Positions 5,140 through 5,361 of a stretch of 5,361 nt of DNA are shown here, piece by piece. Numbering within the stretch: the stretch's first letter is position 1; the number at the start of each line of letters is the position of its first letter. The translations under genes and the position numbers were made by a program. The notes beneath the pieces are model-generated. The model was not told the DNA's origin, ran no database searches, and was given only the letters and a program-made list of their open reading frames with translations. Origin of the DNA: an uncultured Selenomonas sp. (GTDB taxonomy: Bacteria > Bacillota > Negativicutes > Selenomonadales > Selenomonadaceae); NCBI GenBank assembly GCA_937981305.1, contig CALJPB010000404.1, positions 1 to 5,361 of the forward strand, given 5' to 3'.

Positions 5140-5361
5140 TCATTCGCCGGATTGTGTCTTTCGGATTCGCTGTGCGATCAGCGCGAGTACAGGCAGCTCA
5201 ATCAGCGGTCCGATGATGAGGGCGAGTATGGTCAGAGGGCGGTCGGGGAATGCAGCAGCGGCGATTGCCAGTGCGAGCGGCGAGTTGCGTGCGAGGGTGG
5301 TGAAGATGAGTGCCGTGAGATCAGCGCCACGAAATCCCAGCCGTGTGCCAAGATGGCGTAC
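5140..5361 (-). CDS. ACR3/BASS-family arsenite permease-like protein, C-terminal part
   Basis: A minus-strand frame of 73 codons, open to the window edge and ending with TGA (complement of 5140-5142). It encodes the last membrane helices of a transporter in the bile acid:sodium symporter superfamily. The stretch [15 protein letters not shown], followed after a short F-P-D-R-P loop by [16 protein letters not shown], matches the C-terminal pattern of ACR3-type arsenite exporters and related arsenic resistance proteins (ARN-x-x-LAIA and GPL-I/V-E-x-PVL). A basic tail RIRKT follows the last helix, consistent with a cytoplasmic C-terminus. Family assignment is good; arsenite as the real substrate is less sure, since the Cys-bearing helices of ACR3 lie outside the window. 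It runs toward the feo operon and shares the intergenic space 5069-5139, where I see nothing else. Confidence 0.82.
   Translation of the reverse strand, partial: VRHLGTRLGFRGADLTALIFTTLARNSPLALAIAAAAFPDRPLTILALIIGPLIELPVLALIAQRIRKTQSGE

Overview
The window looks like chromosomal DNA of an anaerobic Firmicute, most likely one of the Negativicutes such as Selenomonas or a relative. That placement is an inference from the gene set: a FeoA / short FeoB / small Cys-rich Feo protein cluster, a DAACS-family symporter and a BASS/ACR3-type permease, with strong AGGAGG-type ribosome sites and mixed base composition. No RNA gene, insertion sequence, CRISPR array or phage gene is visible.

Layout. Bases 1-907 hold the C-terminal three quarters of a sodium:dicarboxylate/amino-acid symporter, closed by a 16-bp perfect terminator hairpin (923-960). 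Bases 1033-2388 hold two tandem genes for small exported proteins of a family I cannot name. They are clear paralogs: their C-terminal 120 residues align without a gap, and each contains two copies of a motif reminiscent of BamE/SmpA-like modules. A second strong terminator (2407-2450) ends this section.

Bases 2451-2699 are an AT-rich control region for the iron operon. It has a tandem 10-mer, a good sigma-70-type promoter whose -10 box lies in an inverted repeat, and GATAAT-like hexamers suggestive of Fur just after the expected transcription start. The operon follows: feoA (TTG start, 2700-2924), feoB (2939-4834) and a 55-residue FeoB-associated Cys-rich membrane protein (4867-5034), then a GC-rich terminator (5038-5068). 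FeoB is the GTP-dependent ferrous iron channel of the inner membrane, FeoA its small cytosolic SH3-like partner, and the Cys-rich protein probably a membrane-anchored accessory.

Convergent to the feo operon, the minus strand carries the 3' end of an arsenite permease-like gene of the ACR3/BASS family (5140-5361), cut by the window edge.

The least explained part is the tandem pair of secreted repeat proteins. The feo genes and both transporters have well-known relatives.
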